NCBI RefSeq assembly: GCF_029210485.1
Contig: NZ_JARGET010000013.1
Span: 122,400 to 186,399, forward strand
Length of the DNA stretch: 64,000 bases
Direction of reading: 5' to 3'
From: Hoeflea sp. YIM 152468
GTDB lineage: Bacteria > Pseudomonadota > Alphaproteobacteria > Rhizobiales > Rhizobiaceae
The position numbers were made by a program, and so were the translations under genes. Of the stretch, positions 8,771 through 17,763 are shown piece by piece; the first letter of the stretch is position 1; every line of letters starts with the position of its first letter. The notes below the pieces were generated by a model. The model was not told where the DNA came from, did not search any database, and was given only the letters and a program-made list of their open reading frames with translations.

Positions 8771-9514
8771 TTAAGAGATCAGACCAAGCCTGAAGGCAAT
8801 CGCCACCACATGGTGGCGGTTCTTTGCGTGCAATTTATCCTGAATGCCGTTCATGTACCAGTCGACAGTATGCGCCGAAAGGCCGAGCGTCGCGCCCATC
8901 TCGTTTGAGGTCATGCCATAGCCGAGATACTCGAGTGTTTCCATTTCACGGCGGGTCAGTTGCACGGCAACCGGGCGATTGATCTGCGCGAACGCGCCGG
9001 GATCAACCGCTTCAAGCAGAGCCCAGAACGCCTTCTTTGCCATCGCGTCCATCATCGCCATCTGCGACAGGGACAGGTCGACCGACCGGCCGGCGACCGA
9101 AAGAACGCCGACCAAACCACGCCGCCCGTGAACCGGAAACACATAGCCGTCGTCCATACCATAGCGCTGGGCATCGACCATCATCCGCTCCATGCGCTTG
9201 CGCTGCGGATCCTCATCAAAGGCTTCGATAGACTCCGCCCACCGGTAGCCTCGCTGGCTGTGTCCCAGATATCTGACGGTCGGGTCTATCTTGGCATATT
9301 TGCGCTTCACATAGAGTTCCGGCCAGCCTTTCGGCCACTGGCCTGCAAGCATGACGTTGGTTGCATCGCTCTCCGGTCCTGGTTGACGGACAAGGGTAAA
9401 AAAATCAAAGCCAAGCTCGGTGAGGACATCGCATATCCGGGAACGGATTGCATTTGCGTCCCCAAATCCGCTTGTCTCGGCTTCCAGAAACTGCAGAACG
9501 CCATTCATGTTCAT
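8771..9514 (-). CDS. LuxR-type regulator with autoinducer-binding domain (LuxR solo)
   Basis: The 247-residue regulator has an N-terminal autoinducer-binding domain and a C-terminal GerE-type helix-turn-helix (LTRREMETLEYLGYGMTSNEM, then LGLSAHTVDWY). Residues that contact acyl-homoserine lactones in TraR are present at the canonical spacing: W-x3-Y, aspartate nine residues after that tyrosine in KIDP, and tryptophan fifteen residues after the aspartate in RGYRW. A glycine follows in the GMDDGYVFP segment. No luxI-type synthase is in the window, so this is a solo that may sense an external or distant signal. GGAGGAAA precedes the start at 9514. It is 87 bases upstream of pyc on the same strand; control of pyc is possible but not shown. 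Confidence 0.88.
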   Translation of the reverse strand: MNMNGVLQFLEAETSGFGDANAIRSRICDVLTELGFDFFTLVRQPGPESDATNVMLAGQWPKGWPELYVKRKYAKIDPTVRYLGHSQRGYRWAESIEAFDEDPQRKRMERMMVDAQRYGMDDGYVFPVHGRRGLVGVLSVAGRSVDLSLSQMAMMDAMAKKAFWALLEAVDPGAFAQINRPVAVQLTRREMETLEYLGYGMTSNEMGATLGLSAHTVDWYMNGIQDKLHAKNRHHVVAIAFRLGLIS

Positions 9515-9592
9515 GGTTTCCTCCAGATGGTGGAAAAGAGAGTGTCGGCTGTAAAAGCCACAATATCTATTAGTAAAATCATGATCCCTTCG

Positions 9593-9604
9593 GTATTGTA
9601 ATAC
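9593..9604. promoter_or_regulatory. Inverted repeat upstream of the LuxR-type gene
   Basis: GTATT and AATAC arms are separated by two bases in an AT-rich stretch about 80 bases upstream of the regulator start. It could be a lux-box-like autoregulatory site or a promoter element; the sequence alone does not decide. Confidence 0.25.
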
Positions 9605-9674
9605 TAAATCTTGTAGTTGTGTCAACTTTTGCATGCAATCCGGCGAGGCGACATTGCGGTCAATGCCACACCTC

Positions 9675-9713
9675 CAAAAATGAAACGGCCCGCATTGTGG
9701 AGTGCGAGCCGTT
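9675..9713 (-). terminator. Rho-independent terminator of the amine catabolism operon
   Basis: On the minus strand AACGGCTCGCA pairs with TGCGGGCCGTT around an 8-base loop (9684-9713), followed by TCATTTTT. It lies 35 bases past the stop of the iron alcohol dehydrogenase gene, the last gene of the operon. Confidence 0.7.
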
Positions 9714-9747
9714 CGTGCTGATTGGAGAGGATCGGGTCTTTGCTCGA

Positions 9748-10893
9748 TCAGATACAGGCGTCAAACAATGCCCTGGTGTTCTCCGTCGTCAATGTGACCG
9801 GATTGCCGCCGGCGCTGGGGTCTTCCAGCGCCATGGCCGTCATTTCATCGATCCGGTCGCGCGCCACACCCAGCGCTGCAAGCTTGTCGGGTACCCCCAG
9901 GTCGGCGCGCAGCTTAAGCACGAAATCATAAAATCCGTCGAAACCGCCATCAATTCCCATATAGGCGGCCGCGCGGGCAATCCGCTCCTCGATCACCGGT
10001 CTGTTCATCCGAAGCACCGGCGGCATCACCACGGCGTTGGTCATGCCGTGATGGGTGTTGTAGACCGCGCCAACCGGGTGCGACAGAGCATGAATCGCGC
10101 CGAGACCCTTCTGAAACGCCACCGCGCCCATGGCAGCTGCGCTCATCATTTCCGCGCGGGCGGCGATGTTGGAGCCATCGGCAACAACCAAACGCAAATT
10201 GTCCTTGACCAGCCGCATGCCCTCGAGCGCGATGCCCTGGCTCATCGGGTGATAGAAGGGCGAGGAGTAGGCCTCCAGGCAATGCGCGAAGGCATCCATG
10301 CCTGTGCCAACAGTGATCATCATCGGCATGCCGGTTGTCAGTTCCGGATCACAGATGGTCACCGCCGGAAGCAGCTTCGGGTGGAAGATGATTTTCTTGA
10401 CGTGTGTCACAGAGTTGGTCAGCACGCCGGCGCGTCCGACTTCCGATCCGGTGCCCGCCGTCGTCGGCACCGCAATGATCGGGGCAATGGCATCAGCATT
10501 GGCGCGGGTCCACCAGTCACCGACATCCTCGAAATCCCAGACCGGACGGTCCTGGCCAGCCTGAAACGCGATCAGCTTGCCCAGATCCAGTCCGGAACCA
10601 CCACCAAAGGCGATGACACCATCGTGACCGCCAGCCTTGAACACGGCAACGCCGGCTTCAAGGTTTTTCTCGTTCGGGTTCGGATCAACCTCGGCAAACA
10701 CCGCCCGACCGAGGCCCGCAGCCTCCATCAAGTCAAGTGCATTTGCGGTGATCGGCAACGAGGCAAGGCCCCGGTCGGTGACCAGAAGCGGCCTTTTCAT
10801 GCCTGCTGCAGCACAGGCCTCGGAAAGCTCCGAAATGCGGCCAGCGCCAAAACGGATTGCGGTGGGGTAGGACCAGTTGGCACGCGGGCTCAT
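9748..10893 (-). CDS. Iron-containing alcohol dehydrogenase
   Basis: The 381-residue protein is a group III (Fe-ADH) NAD(P)-dependent dehydrogenase. It shows the GGGSGLDLGK nucleotide-binding turn near residue 97, PTTAGTGSEV near 143, and metal-ligand segments DAFAHCLEAY (near 200) and HALSHPVGAVYNTHHG (near 265-280). Its start overlaps the aldehyde dehydrogenase stop by four bases, so the two are translationally coupled and probably act in sequence: alcohol to aldehyde, then aldehyde to acid. Within this operon the likely substrate is a hydroxyl group on an amine or on its gamma-glutamyl adduct; that is inference. It is the last gene before the terminator. Confidence 0.9.
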   Translation of the reverse strand: MSPRANWSYPTAIRFGAGRISELSEACAAAGMKRPLLVTDRGLASLPITANALDLMEAAGLGRAVFAEVDPNPNEKNLEAGVAVFKAGGHDGVIAFGGGSGLDLGKLIAFQAGQDRPVWDFEDVGDWWTRANADAIAPIIAVPTTAGTGSEVGRAGVLTNSVTHVKKIIFHPKLLPAVTICDPELTTGMPMMITVGTGMDAFAHCLEAYSSPFYHPMSQGIALEGMRLVKDNLRLVVADGSNIAARAEMMSAAAMGAVAFQKGLGAIHALSHPVGAVYNTHHGMTNAVVMPPVLRMNRPVIEERIARAAAYMGIDGGFDGFYDFVLKLRADLGVPDKLAALGVARDRIDEMTAMALEDPSAGGNPVTLTTENTRALFDACI

Positions 10894-12278
10894 GCGGATT
10901 TCTTTCTCAGGTGATAGGATTTGGGACGGGTAAGATTATGGAAGCCGATTTCCGACAGCGAACCGCCGCGACCGGTGGCCTTGCAACCGGTCCAGCACAG
11001 CGCCGGGTCCAGATAATCGGCCCGGTTCATGAACACGGTTCCGGTCTCGATCTCGTCGCCGAGACGCGCGGCGCGCTCGGTGTCATTGGTCCACAACGAG
11101 GCAGTGAGGCCGAACTGGCAATCATTCATCAGGCGAAGCGCTTCTTCGTCGCTGTCCACCGGCATGATCCCGACAACCGGGCCGAAGCTCTCGTCGCGCA
11201 TGATCCGCATATCGTGGGTGACATCGACCAGAACCTGCGGCATCAGATAGGCGCCGCCATCATCGGCCGGAAACAGCTTCGGGTCGATCAGGCTGCGTGC
11301 GCCGCTGACGATGGCTTCTGCGGTCTGGACGCGAACCTCCTTGGCAAAGCGCACATTGGCCATCGGGCCGATGCTGGTGTCCTGTTCCAGCGGATTGCCG
11401 AGCTTGAGCCCGGACGAAACCCAGGCCGCAGCCTTTTCGACAAAGGCATCATAGAGCGGGCGGGCGATGTAGAGCCGTTCAATGCCGCAGCAGCACTGTC
11501 CGGCATTGAACATGGCGCCATCCATCAGCGTATCGACAGCCCAGTCGAGATCGGCGTCTTCCATCACATAGCCGGGGTCCTTGCCGCCAAGCTCCAGCCC
11601 CAGACCGGTAAAGGTGCCGGCAGCAGCGCGCTCGATCGCCTTGCCGCCACCGACCGAGCCGGTGAAGTTGATGAAGTTGAAGCTGCCTGCAGAGATCAGT
11701 TTCTCGGTGCCCGGATGATCGAGGAACAGGTTGATGAACACATCCTGCGGCAATCCCGCTTCGGTGAAGGCGCGGACCATGCGTTCGCCGACCAGCAAGG
11801 TCTGCGTCGCATGCTTGAGCACCACCGTGTTGCCGGCGATCAGCGCCGGAGCAACCGTGTTGATCGCCGTCATATAGGGATAGTTCCACGGCGCCACCAC
11901 AAACACCACACCGTGCGGAACGTGCTCGATGCGGCGCTCGAACTGTTCCGAATTCTCGATCTCGATCGGCGCCAGTGCCCGTGCAGCAATATCGGCCATG
12001 TAGGTGGCGCGCTCGTTGAGGCCGCCGAACTCGCCGCCATAGCGGATCGGCCGGCCCATCATCCAGGCCAGTTCCGGCACCACCTCGTCGCTCATCTGGT
12101 TGAGACGCGCAACGCCGGCGCCAACCAGCGCGATGCGCTCTTCCAGCGGTCGCCGGGCCCAGTCCTTCTGCGCCTTTCGCGACCGGGCGACCGCCGCCGC
12201 CGCATCGTCAACGCCCATGACCGGGCGTTCGGCATAGACCGACCCGTCAACCGGCGATATCAGTTTCAAACTGCTCAT
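10890..12278 (-). CDS. NAD(P)-dependent aldehyde dehydrogenase
   Basis: The 462-residue ALDH superfamily enzyme shows the PWNYP segment near residue 146, the FTGSVGGGKAI cofactor loop near 225, the general base glutamate in LELGGKDP near 250 and the catalytic cysteine in NAGQCCCGIERLYIA near 285. Three cysteines in a row at the active site are notable but occur in some family members. The start at 12278 follows AAGGAGA. Four-base overlap with the downstream alcohol dehydrogenase suggests coupled expression. The best match in role is oxidation of an amino aldehyde or gamma-glutamyl amino aldehyde, as for PuuC or IpuH-type enzymes. Confidence 0.92.
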   Translation of the reverse strand: MSSLKLISPVDGSVYAERPVMGVDDAAAAVARSRKAQKDWARRPLEERIALVGAGVARLNQMSDEVVPELAWMMGRPIRYGGEFGGLNERATYMADIAARALAPIEIENSEQFERRIEHVPHGVVFVVAPWNYPYMTAINTVAPALIAGNTVVLKHATQTLLVGERMVRAFTEAGLPQDVFINLFLDHPGTEKLISAGSFNFINFTGSVGGGKAIERAAAGTFTGLGLELGGKDPGYVMEDADLDWAVDTLMDGAMFNAGQCCCGIERLYIARPLYDAFVEKAAAWVSSGLKLGNPLEQDTSIGPMANVRFAKEVRVQTAEAIVSGARSLIDPKLFPADDGGAYLMPQVLVDVTHDMRIMRDESFGPVVGIMPVDSDEEALRLMNDCQFGLTASLWTNDTERAARLGDEIETGTVFMNRADYLDPALCWTGCKATGRGGSLSEIGFHNLTRPKSYHLRKKSA

Positions 12279-12349
12279 TGCTTGGTCTCCTTCGGCGGAC
12301 CGCCGCACATCCGACGCGACGCCTGCCATCCATCATCTTTGTTCCGTGC

Positions 12350-13714
12350 TCAGGCGCGTTCGAAACCGCGGGCAATTTCCCAATCGGTGACGGCCTTGTC
12401 GAATTCTTCCTGCTCCCACTCGGCGCAGCGCACATAATGATCGACCACCGCATCGCCCATCGCCGCGCGCAACATCGCGGAGGCGCGCAAGGTTTCAATC
12501 GCCGCCCTCAGCGTCGACGGGATATGCTTGGCCTCCGCGTTCTCATAGACATCGCCGCCGGTCGGCGGTGCCAGGTCGAGCTTGTCTTCGATTCCCTTGA
12601 TCCCGGCAGCAAGCAGAGCAGCCTGGGCAAGGTAGGGGTTCATGTCGGATCCGCCGATGCGGCACTCAACCCGGACCGCCTTGCTGTTCTCGCCGCAAAG
12701 CCGAAAACCGGCTGTGCGGTTGTCAACCGACCAGACCGTGCGGGTCGGCGCGAAGGTCCCCTTCATGAAGCGCTTGTAGCTGTTGACATAGGGCGCGAGA
12801 AAACAGGTGTAATCGGCTGCATACTCGATCAGCCCGGCCATGAAATGACGCATCAGCTCCGACATTCCATGCGCCGCGTTTTCATCGCGAAACACCGGGG
12901 TCTTGCCCGCCCACAGCGACATGTGAACATGCGAGGACGAGCCGACCTTCTGCGGGTGCCATTTCGGCAGGAACGTCACCGAGCGGCCCTGCGCCCAGGC
13001 AATTTCCTTGACCGCGTGCTTGGCGATGGTGTGGTGATCGGCGCAATCGAGCGCTTCGGCATAGCGAATGTTGAGCTCTTCCTGACCGGTCTCGGCTTCG
13101 CCCTTGGTGTTTTCCACCGGAATGCCGGCGGCGAAGAGATGGTTGCGCACCGGACGCATCACGCCCTCTTCCTTGGTGGTCTGGAGGATGTGGTAATCCT
13201 CATTGTAGGCGCTGATCGGTGTCAGCTCGCGGTAGCCCGACTGGGCCAGTTCGCGGAAACTCTGTTCGAACAGAAAAAACTCCAGCTCGGTGGCCATCAT
13301 CGCCTCGTAGCCGAGGTCCTTGAGCCGGGCGATCTGGACTTTCAATATCTGGCGCGGCGATTGCGGCACCGGCTCGTGGTTGTGATGATCCAGTAGATCG
13401 CACAGCACCATCGCCGTGCCTTCCAGCCATGGAATGCGACGCAGGGTGGAAAGATCCGGCTTCATCACATAATCGCCATAACCGGCCTGCCAGCTTGTGG
13501 TCGCATAGCCATCCGGCGTCGCCATTTCGAGGTCCGTTGCCAGAATGTAGTTGCAGCAATGGGTTTCCTCATGGCTCGACTCGATAAAATTCTGCACATG
13601 GAACCGCTTGCCCATCAGGCGGCCCTGCATGTCGACGCAACAAACCAGCACAGTGTCGATATCGCCGGAGCCTGCGGCGGTTTTCAGCTCGTCAAAAGAA
13701 AGATTTCCGGCCAT
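12350..13714 (-). CDS. Glutamine-synthetase-family ligase (gamma-glutamylamide synthetase type)
   Basis: The 454-residue protein has the GS beta-grasp domain (about 15-110) and the catalytic domain. It includes the MATELEFFLFE metal/glutamate site near residue 150, EELNIRYAEAL near 220, the SSSHVHMSL nucleotide loop near 265 and a C-terminal NPYLAQAALLAAGI helix. Sequence and length resemble PuuA, IpuC and GMAS-type enzymes, which ligate glutamate to an amine, rather than the housekeeping GlnA. No PII or adenylylation genes are nearby. The surrounding dehydrogenases and amidohydrolase make an activating role in amine catabolism likely. The specific amine cannot be read from the sequence. Confidence 0.85.
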   Translation of the reverse strand: MAGNLSFDELKTAAGSGDIDTVLVCCVDMQGRLMGKRFHVQNFIESSHEETHCCNYILATDLEMATPDGYATTSWQAGYGDYVMKPDLSTLRRIPWLEGTAMVLCDLLDHHNHEPVPQSPRQILKVQIARLKDLGYEAMMATELEFFLFEQSFRELAQSGYRELTPISAYNEDYHILQTTKEEGVMRPVRNHLFAAGIPVENTKGEAETGQEELNIRYAEALDCADHHTIAKHAVKEIAWAQGRSVTFLPKWHPQKVGSSSHVHMSLWAGKTPVFRDENAAHGMSELMRHFMAGLIEYAADYTCFLAPYVNSYKRFMKGTFAPTRTVWSVDNRTAGFRLCGENSKAVRVECRIGGSDMNPYLAQAALLAAGIKGIEDKLDLAPPTGGDVYENAEAKHIPSTLRAAIETLRASAMLRAAMGDAVVDHYVRCAEWEQEEFDKAVTDWEIARGFERA

Positions 13715-13777
13715 GTAATCTGATCCTGGTAAACTGCCCCGGTGGGTATGGATTTTGCAAGCCGCTGTAGCGGCAAA

Positions 13778-13805
13778 CCGCCCCCCGAAGCAAGCCGGGA
13801 GGCGG
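13778..13805 (-). other. Intercistronic hairpin downstream of dctP
   Basis: CCGCC and CCCG pair with CGGG and GGCGG (one mismatched pair) around an 8-base loop, between the dctP stop and the ligase gene. A second small hairpin, GCCGCTGTAGCGGC, lies just beyond at 13761-13774. No T tract follows. Such structures after binding-protein genes usually protect the upstream mRNA and raise the binding protein above its neighbours. Confidence 0.55.
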
Positions 13806-13823
13806 AACTCTCAAGCGCGGTTT

Positions 13824-14876
13824 TTACAGTTCGCCGTAAGGGAAGCCCGCTGAGTTGATGACCTTGTTGTAGTCCTTGAAGATTGCGATGACCTTCGCCT
13901 TGGTTTCGCTTTCCGCGGCAACTTCATCCCAGAACTTGACTGCCGCATCTTCGACCTGTTTCCACTCGGCGGCGGGAACGGAGCGCAGCTTGAGCTTGTC
14001 ACCGGTGGCGCGCAGCTTGGCTTCGCCGCCCCAGTACCACTGGTTGCGGAACGTGTGGGTCGCTTCCATGCAGGACATGTAGAGCTGCTTGAGATGATCG
14101 GGCAGCTCATTCCATTTTTCCTCATTGGCAAACCAGGAGCCGATCCAGGCCCCCGAGATGTTGTTGGTCAGGAAGTAGTCGGTCACATCGGCCCAGCCGA
14201 CGGTGTAGTCTTCGGTGATGCCCGACCAGGACATGCCGTCAAGCTCACCGGTCTGCACCGCGACTTCCGCATCCTCGTAAGGAATTGACAACGGCACCAC
14301 GCCAAACTGGGTCAGGAAGCGACCGGCCGTCGGGAAGGTGTAGAGCTTCAAGCCGTCGAGATCGGCAACGCTGGTGATTTCCTTCTTGGTGTTGAAGTTG
14401 CACGGGTCCTGACCCGCTGCGGAAAGCCAGACAACGCCTGTCCCGGAATAGGCGTCGCGCCAGATGTCGCCCAGGCCGTACTGCTGGAACAAGACCGGGA
14501 CGTCGAGAATCGAACGGGTCGCGAACGGAAAGTACCCGCCGAACAAACCCACTTCCACCGGTGACGCCATCGAATCATCATCCGAATGCACGGCATCGAT
14601 GGTGCCGGCCTGCATGGCGCGGAACAATTCGCCGGTCGGCACGATCTGGTCTGCGAAGAACAGCTCGATGACCATTTCGCCATTGGCTGCCTTGTTGAAG
14701 GCATCGACGAAAGGCTGGGTTACGAACTGGCCCAGTGTCGCGCCGGCATAGGTCTGCATGCGCCAGCGGATTGGCTCCTGAGCTATTGCGGGCGGGGCCG
14801 CAAGGGCCGTGCCCGCTGCTGCACCGGCGGCGACGCCGGCTTTGGTGAGAAATTGACGCCTCTTAAGATTGCTCAT
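13824..14876 (-). CDS. dctP: TRAP transporter substrate-binding protein (DctP family)
   Basis: The 350-residue periplasmic receptor feeds the DctQM permease encoded just upstream. The N-terminus SNLKRRQFLTKAG followed by an alanine-rich segment and a cleavage site near AIAQE is a twin-arginine (Tat) signal, common in this receptor group. The mature part has the DctP fold, including the YTFPTAGRFLTQFG and GELDGMSWSG segments near residues 175-235 that border the ligand cleft. The start at 14876 is favoured over one 42 bases upstream by AGAGGAAA. Aromatic and acidic residues in the cleft fit an organic acid or zwitterion, but the ligand is not known. Confidence 0.92.
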   Translation of the reverse strand: MSNLKRRQFLTKAGVAAGAAAGTALAAPPAIAQEPIRWRMQTYAGATLGQFVTQPFVDAFNKAANGEMVIELFFADQIVPTGELFRAMQAGTIDAVHSDDDSMASPVEVGLFGGYFPFATRSILDVPVLFQQYGLGDIWRDAYSGTGVVWLSAAGQDPCNFNTKKEITSVADLDGLKLYTFPTAGRFLTQFGVVPLSIPYEDAEVAVQTGELDGMSWSGITEDYTVGWADVTDYFLTNNISGAWIGSWFANEEKWNELPDHLKQLYMSCMEATHTFRNQWYWGGEAKLRATGDKLKLRSVPAAEWKQVEDAAVKFWDEVAAESETKAKVIAIFKDYNKVINSAGFPYGEL

Positions 14877-14919
14877 GCTGTTTTCCTCTTCGGTTTCGTC
14901 TTCTCTGGACTTGCTCATT

Positions 14920-16254
14920 TCAGCCCCGGAGTTTGCCGCGGAATTGCTCCGGCAGCCACAATGCGATTTCCGGGAACATCATCACGATCACCAAGGTGAG
15001 CAGCATGACCGCAACGAAGGGAATGATGGAAAGATAGATGTGACGCAGCTTGATTTCCGGCGGCGCCATGGCCCGCATCAGGAACAGATTGTAGCCGAAT
15101 GGCGGAGTCATGTAGGCGATCTGGCAGGTGATCGTGTAAAGAATGCCGTACCAGACCAGATCGAAGCCGAGGATCTTGACCAGCGGCACATAAAGCGGCG
15201 CCACGATCACAAGCATGGCCGTGTCATCAAGAAAGGTTCCCATCAGCAGAAAGCTCAACTGCATCAGGATCAGCACATGCCACGGATCGAGGCCGAGCTG
15301 CCCGAGGAAGAAACCCTCAATGGCGCGCACTGCGCCGAGTCCGTCGAACACTGCGCCGAAGCACAGCGCCGCCAGAATGATCCACATGAACATACAGGAA
15401 ATGCCAAGTGTCTTGCGCACCACATTTTCCATCACCTGGTGCGTGAGCCGGCCCTTGATCAGTGCGGCAGCCATCGAAGCCAGCGCGCCCACCGCCGAGC
15501 TCTCCACCAGGCTGGTATAGCCAAGCAGGAACAGGCCGTTCATCAGGAAGAAGATCATGAACGGCAAAAATCCCGCCCTGAGCAATCCGATCCTCTCCTT
15601 CCAGCTGATGGCGTCGCGCTCTTGCTTTGACAGCGGAGGGCCCAGATGCGGCTGCAATTTGCAGCGGACGGCAATGTAGAGAATGAACAGCCCCGCCATC
15701 AAAAGCCCCGGGAACACCCCGGCAAGCCACAGTTGACTGACTGGTTGCCGCGCAATCATGCCATACAGCACCAGCACGACCGATGGCGGGATCAGGATCC
15801 CCAGGCTCGATCCCCCCTGAACCACCCCGGTGATCATCAGCTTGTCGTAACCGCGGCGCAACAGCTCCGGCAGCGCGATTGTCGCCCCGATTGCCATGCC
15901 GGCAACCGACAGGCCGTTCATGGCCGATATCACCACCATCATGAAGATGGTGCCTATCGCAAGCCCGCCGGGAACCGGGCCGAACCAGACATGAAACATC
16001 CGGTAGAGATCGTCGGCGATCCGGCTTTCCGACAGCATGTAGCCCATGAAGATGAACATCGGCAGCGTCAGCAACGGATACCATTTCATCAGCTTGATTG
16101 ATTGGGCGAAGGCAATTTCGACACCGCCGGTGCCCCACAGCGGCAGCGCCGCAATCACTGCCACGGCGCCGATGACGCCAAACACCCGCTGCCCGGTCAA
16201 GAGCAGCGCCATCATGGCGGCGAACATGAACAGGGCGATAAGTTCGTAGCTCAA
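14920..16254 (-). CDS. dctM: TRAP transporter large permease (DctM family)
   Basis: The 444-residue integral membrane protein has about twelve hydrophobic segments and carries out sodium-coupled import. The start is taken as TTG at 16254, which overlaps the dctQ stop (TTGA) and gives MSYELIALFMFAAMMALLL, a normal DctM N-terminus. The longer frame to 16380 would read through dctQ with unlikely composition. Family features include GVVQGGSSLGILIPPSVVLVLYG near residue 135 and MTPPFGYNLFLMRAMAP near 390. Encoded between dctQ and dctP. Confidence 0.92.
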   Translation of the reverse strand: MSYELIALFMFAAMMALLLTGQRVFGVIGAVAVIAALPLWGTGGVEIAFAQSIKLMKWYPLLTLPMFIFMGYMLSESRIADDLYRMFHVWFGPVPGGLAIGTIFMMVVISAMNGLSVAGMAIGATIALPELLRRGYDKLMITGVVQGGSSLGILIPPSVVLVLYGMIARQPVSQLWLAGVFPGLLMAGLFILYIAVRCKLQPHLGPPLSKQERDAISWKERIGLLRAGFLPFMIFFLMNGLFLLGYTSLVESSAVGALASMAAALIKGRLTHQVMENVVRKTLGISCMFMWIILAALCFGAVFDGLGAVRAIEGFFLGQLGLDPWHVLILMQLSFLLMGTFLDDTAMLVIVAPLYVPLVKILGFDLVWYGILYTITCQIAYMTPPFGYNLFLMRAMAPPEIKLRHIYLSIIPFVAVMLLTLVIVMMFPEIALWLPEQFRGKLRG

Positions 16255-16778
16255 AGGCCCGCCTCGCTTTGGTGATTGACGCTGATCCCGCGCAGAAAAA
16301 GGATATCCCGGAACAACTCGGCAATGGTCTGCAGCAGCATCAGCAAGATGCCGACAACGCCGATCAGCTTGACCGGCCACATGTAGGGCCGCCAGACCGA
16401 ATGGGCCCGCTCGCCATATTCAATGGCATAGGAGGTGCTGGAGATGCCGCCATAAAGCAGCACGAACAGATAGAAAATCAGGAACAGCACGGTAACGGAA
16501 TCGATGGCCGCCTTGCGGCGCGGTGACCAGCCGCCATAGAGCAGATCCATCCGCACATGATCGCCCAGCTGCATGGAGTAGGCACCGCCGAGCAGGTAGT
16601 AGGCCACCATGATGAACTGGGCGAATTCGAGTGTCCACAGGGATGGCGCCCCGGCATATTTGCTCAGCGAAGACCAGAACAGCACACCCATCAGCGCGAA
16701 GATCAGATACATTGCAAACCGCCCTATGCGACGGTTGAAGGCATCGACGGCGCGAATATATCTCTCGAGCAACGTCAT
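16251..16778 (-). CDS. dctQ: TRAP transporter small permease (DctQ family)
   Basis: The small membrane subunit has four hydrophobic segments (about residues 20-40, 52-70, 90-112 and 135-155) and the AYYLLGGAYSMQLGDHVRMD region typical of DctQ. It pairs with the DctM permease whose TTG start overlaps its stop. ATG at 16778 is used; a GTG two codons upstream (16784) is an alternative, with GGAG near either. Confidence 0.9.
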   Translation of the reverse strand: MTLLERYIRAVDAFNRRIGRFAMYLIFALMGVLFWSSLSKYAGAPSLWTLEFAQFIMVAYYLLGGAYSMQLGDHVRMDLLYGGWSPRRKAAIDSVTVLFLIFYLFVLLYGGISSTSYAIEYGERAHSVWRPYMWPVKLIGVVGILLMLLQTIAELFRDILFLRGISVNHQSEAGL

Positions 16779-16835
16779 CCGCACATCGCTCCGAAGCCAG
16801 GCATCGAACCTCTTCCAAAATCCGGAACGGCGTTC

Positions 16836-17630
16836 TCATGCATGAAGACGTCCCCCTTTTGATTTGAGCTGTGCGAGCGACGCACGCAGAAGGTCCGCAA
16901 TGCGTTCGGCCCAGATGCGCTGGCCGGTTTCGTCAGAAATGAGGTCATTGCGGATTTCCAGCATGACGTTGGCGATCTGCCGGGTCAATCCATGCCGCTG
17001 GAGCGTGTGGGTCACACCATCGTCGGGTCCGTAGGGATAGTTCCGCCGGACCAGGTCCAGTTGAGCCGCGGCAGCGGCCGCGAGCATGGCGTCGGCCAGA
17101 GCGCCGTCATCATCGTGCAGAATGCCAAGATGGCCATCGCGCGGCCGGCCGAAATAGACCGGTGTAAACGAATGAACCGTCACCAGCACCACAGTGCGCC
17201 CTTGCCCCAGCCGTGCATCGATCAACGTATCGAGGGCATGGTGAAACGGATGATAGAGGGCATCGGCGCGCCGGTCCTTCTCCGCTGCACTGAGACCCGC
17301 ATTGCCGGGAACGCCATAGATTTCGCTGCGTTCGGGATACGCCCCGGGTGACATTGGCGGCCGATTGCAATCATAGGCAAGCCGGGAGAACCGTTGCGAA
17401 ACCAACGACGCGTCGAGATCGTCCGACAAATTTTCGGCAACACGCTGTGCGCCGATATCCCAGGCGATATGGCTTTCGAGCGCCGCCTCATCGAGCCCCA
17501 GGCTTCCAAGCGAGCGCGGCATCCTGTTGGACGCATGTTCGCAAACCAAAACGATCTCGCTGGCTCCCTCGGGGCGACGCACAACGAACGCCGGCCCTTC
17601 AGATAGTTCGATCAGCATATCGTCTTGCAT
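16836..17630 (-). CDS. N-formylglutamate amidohydrolase-family (HutG-like) hydrolase
   Basis: The product (264 residues from 17630) belongs to the FGase family of zinc amidohydrolases. The CEHASNRMP segment near residue 30 gives the EH metal motif; HIAWDIGA, TVHSFTPVYFGRPRDGHLGI and VMLEIRNDLI follow in family order. No hut genes are nearby, so histidine degradation is unlikely. As first gene of an operon with a glutamate-ligating GS homologue, it may release glutamate from a gamma-glutamyl product. That is inference. The start is uncertain: ATGs at 17681, 17630 and 17618 all lack a strong ribosome binding site, and 17630 fits the family length best. Confidence 0.85.
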   Translation of the reverse strand: MQDDMLIELSEGPAFVVRRPEGASEIVLVCEHASNRMPRSLGSLGLDEAALESHIAWDIGAQRVAENLSDDLDASLVSQRFSRLAYDCNRPPMSPGAYPERSEIYGVPGNAGLSAAEKDRRADALYHPFHHALDTLIDARLGQGRTVVLVTVHSFTPVYFGRPRDGHLGILHDDDGALADAMLAAAAAAQLDLVRRNYPYGPDDGVTHTLQRHGLTRQIANVMLEIRNDLISDETGQRIWAERIADLLRASLAQLKSKGGRLHA

Positions 17631-17711
17631 CTGAAAACGGGCCCCGGCAAGTGTCAGCAGGATGTGTTCAATTTGTAACATTGATTAGGATTGCCCGCAC
17701 GTTGTCAATCC

Positions 17712-17727
17712 TGTAATTTTTATTACG
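17712..17727. promoter_or_regulatory. Candidate operator of the RpiR-family regulator
   Basis: TGTAATTTTTATTACG is a near-perfect palindrome (arms GTAAT and ATTAC, 4-base spacer), located 37 bases upstream of the regulator start and in the promoter region of the divergent operon. It matches the TGTARTTnnnAYTACA-like pattern known for RpiR-family HexR at all but the last base. One site could control both directions. Confidence 0.65.
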
Positions 17728-17763
17728 TATTCAATTTCACATTCAGCAGAATCGGATCCAGTC

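Noticed and set aside
16836..17630. Histidine utilisation gene hutG
   Set aside because: No hutH, hutU or hutI nearby; the operon context is a GS-like ligase with alcohol and aldehyde dehydrogenases.
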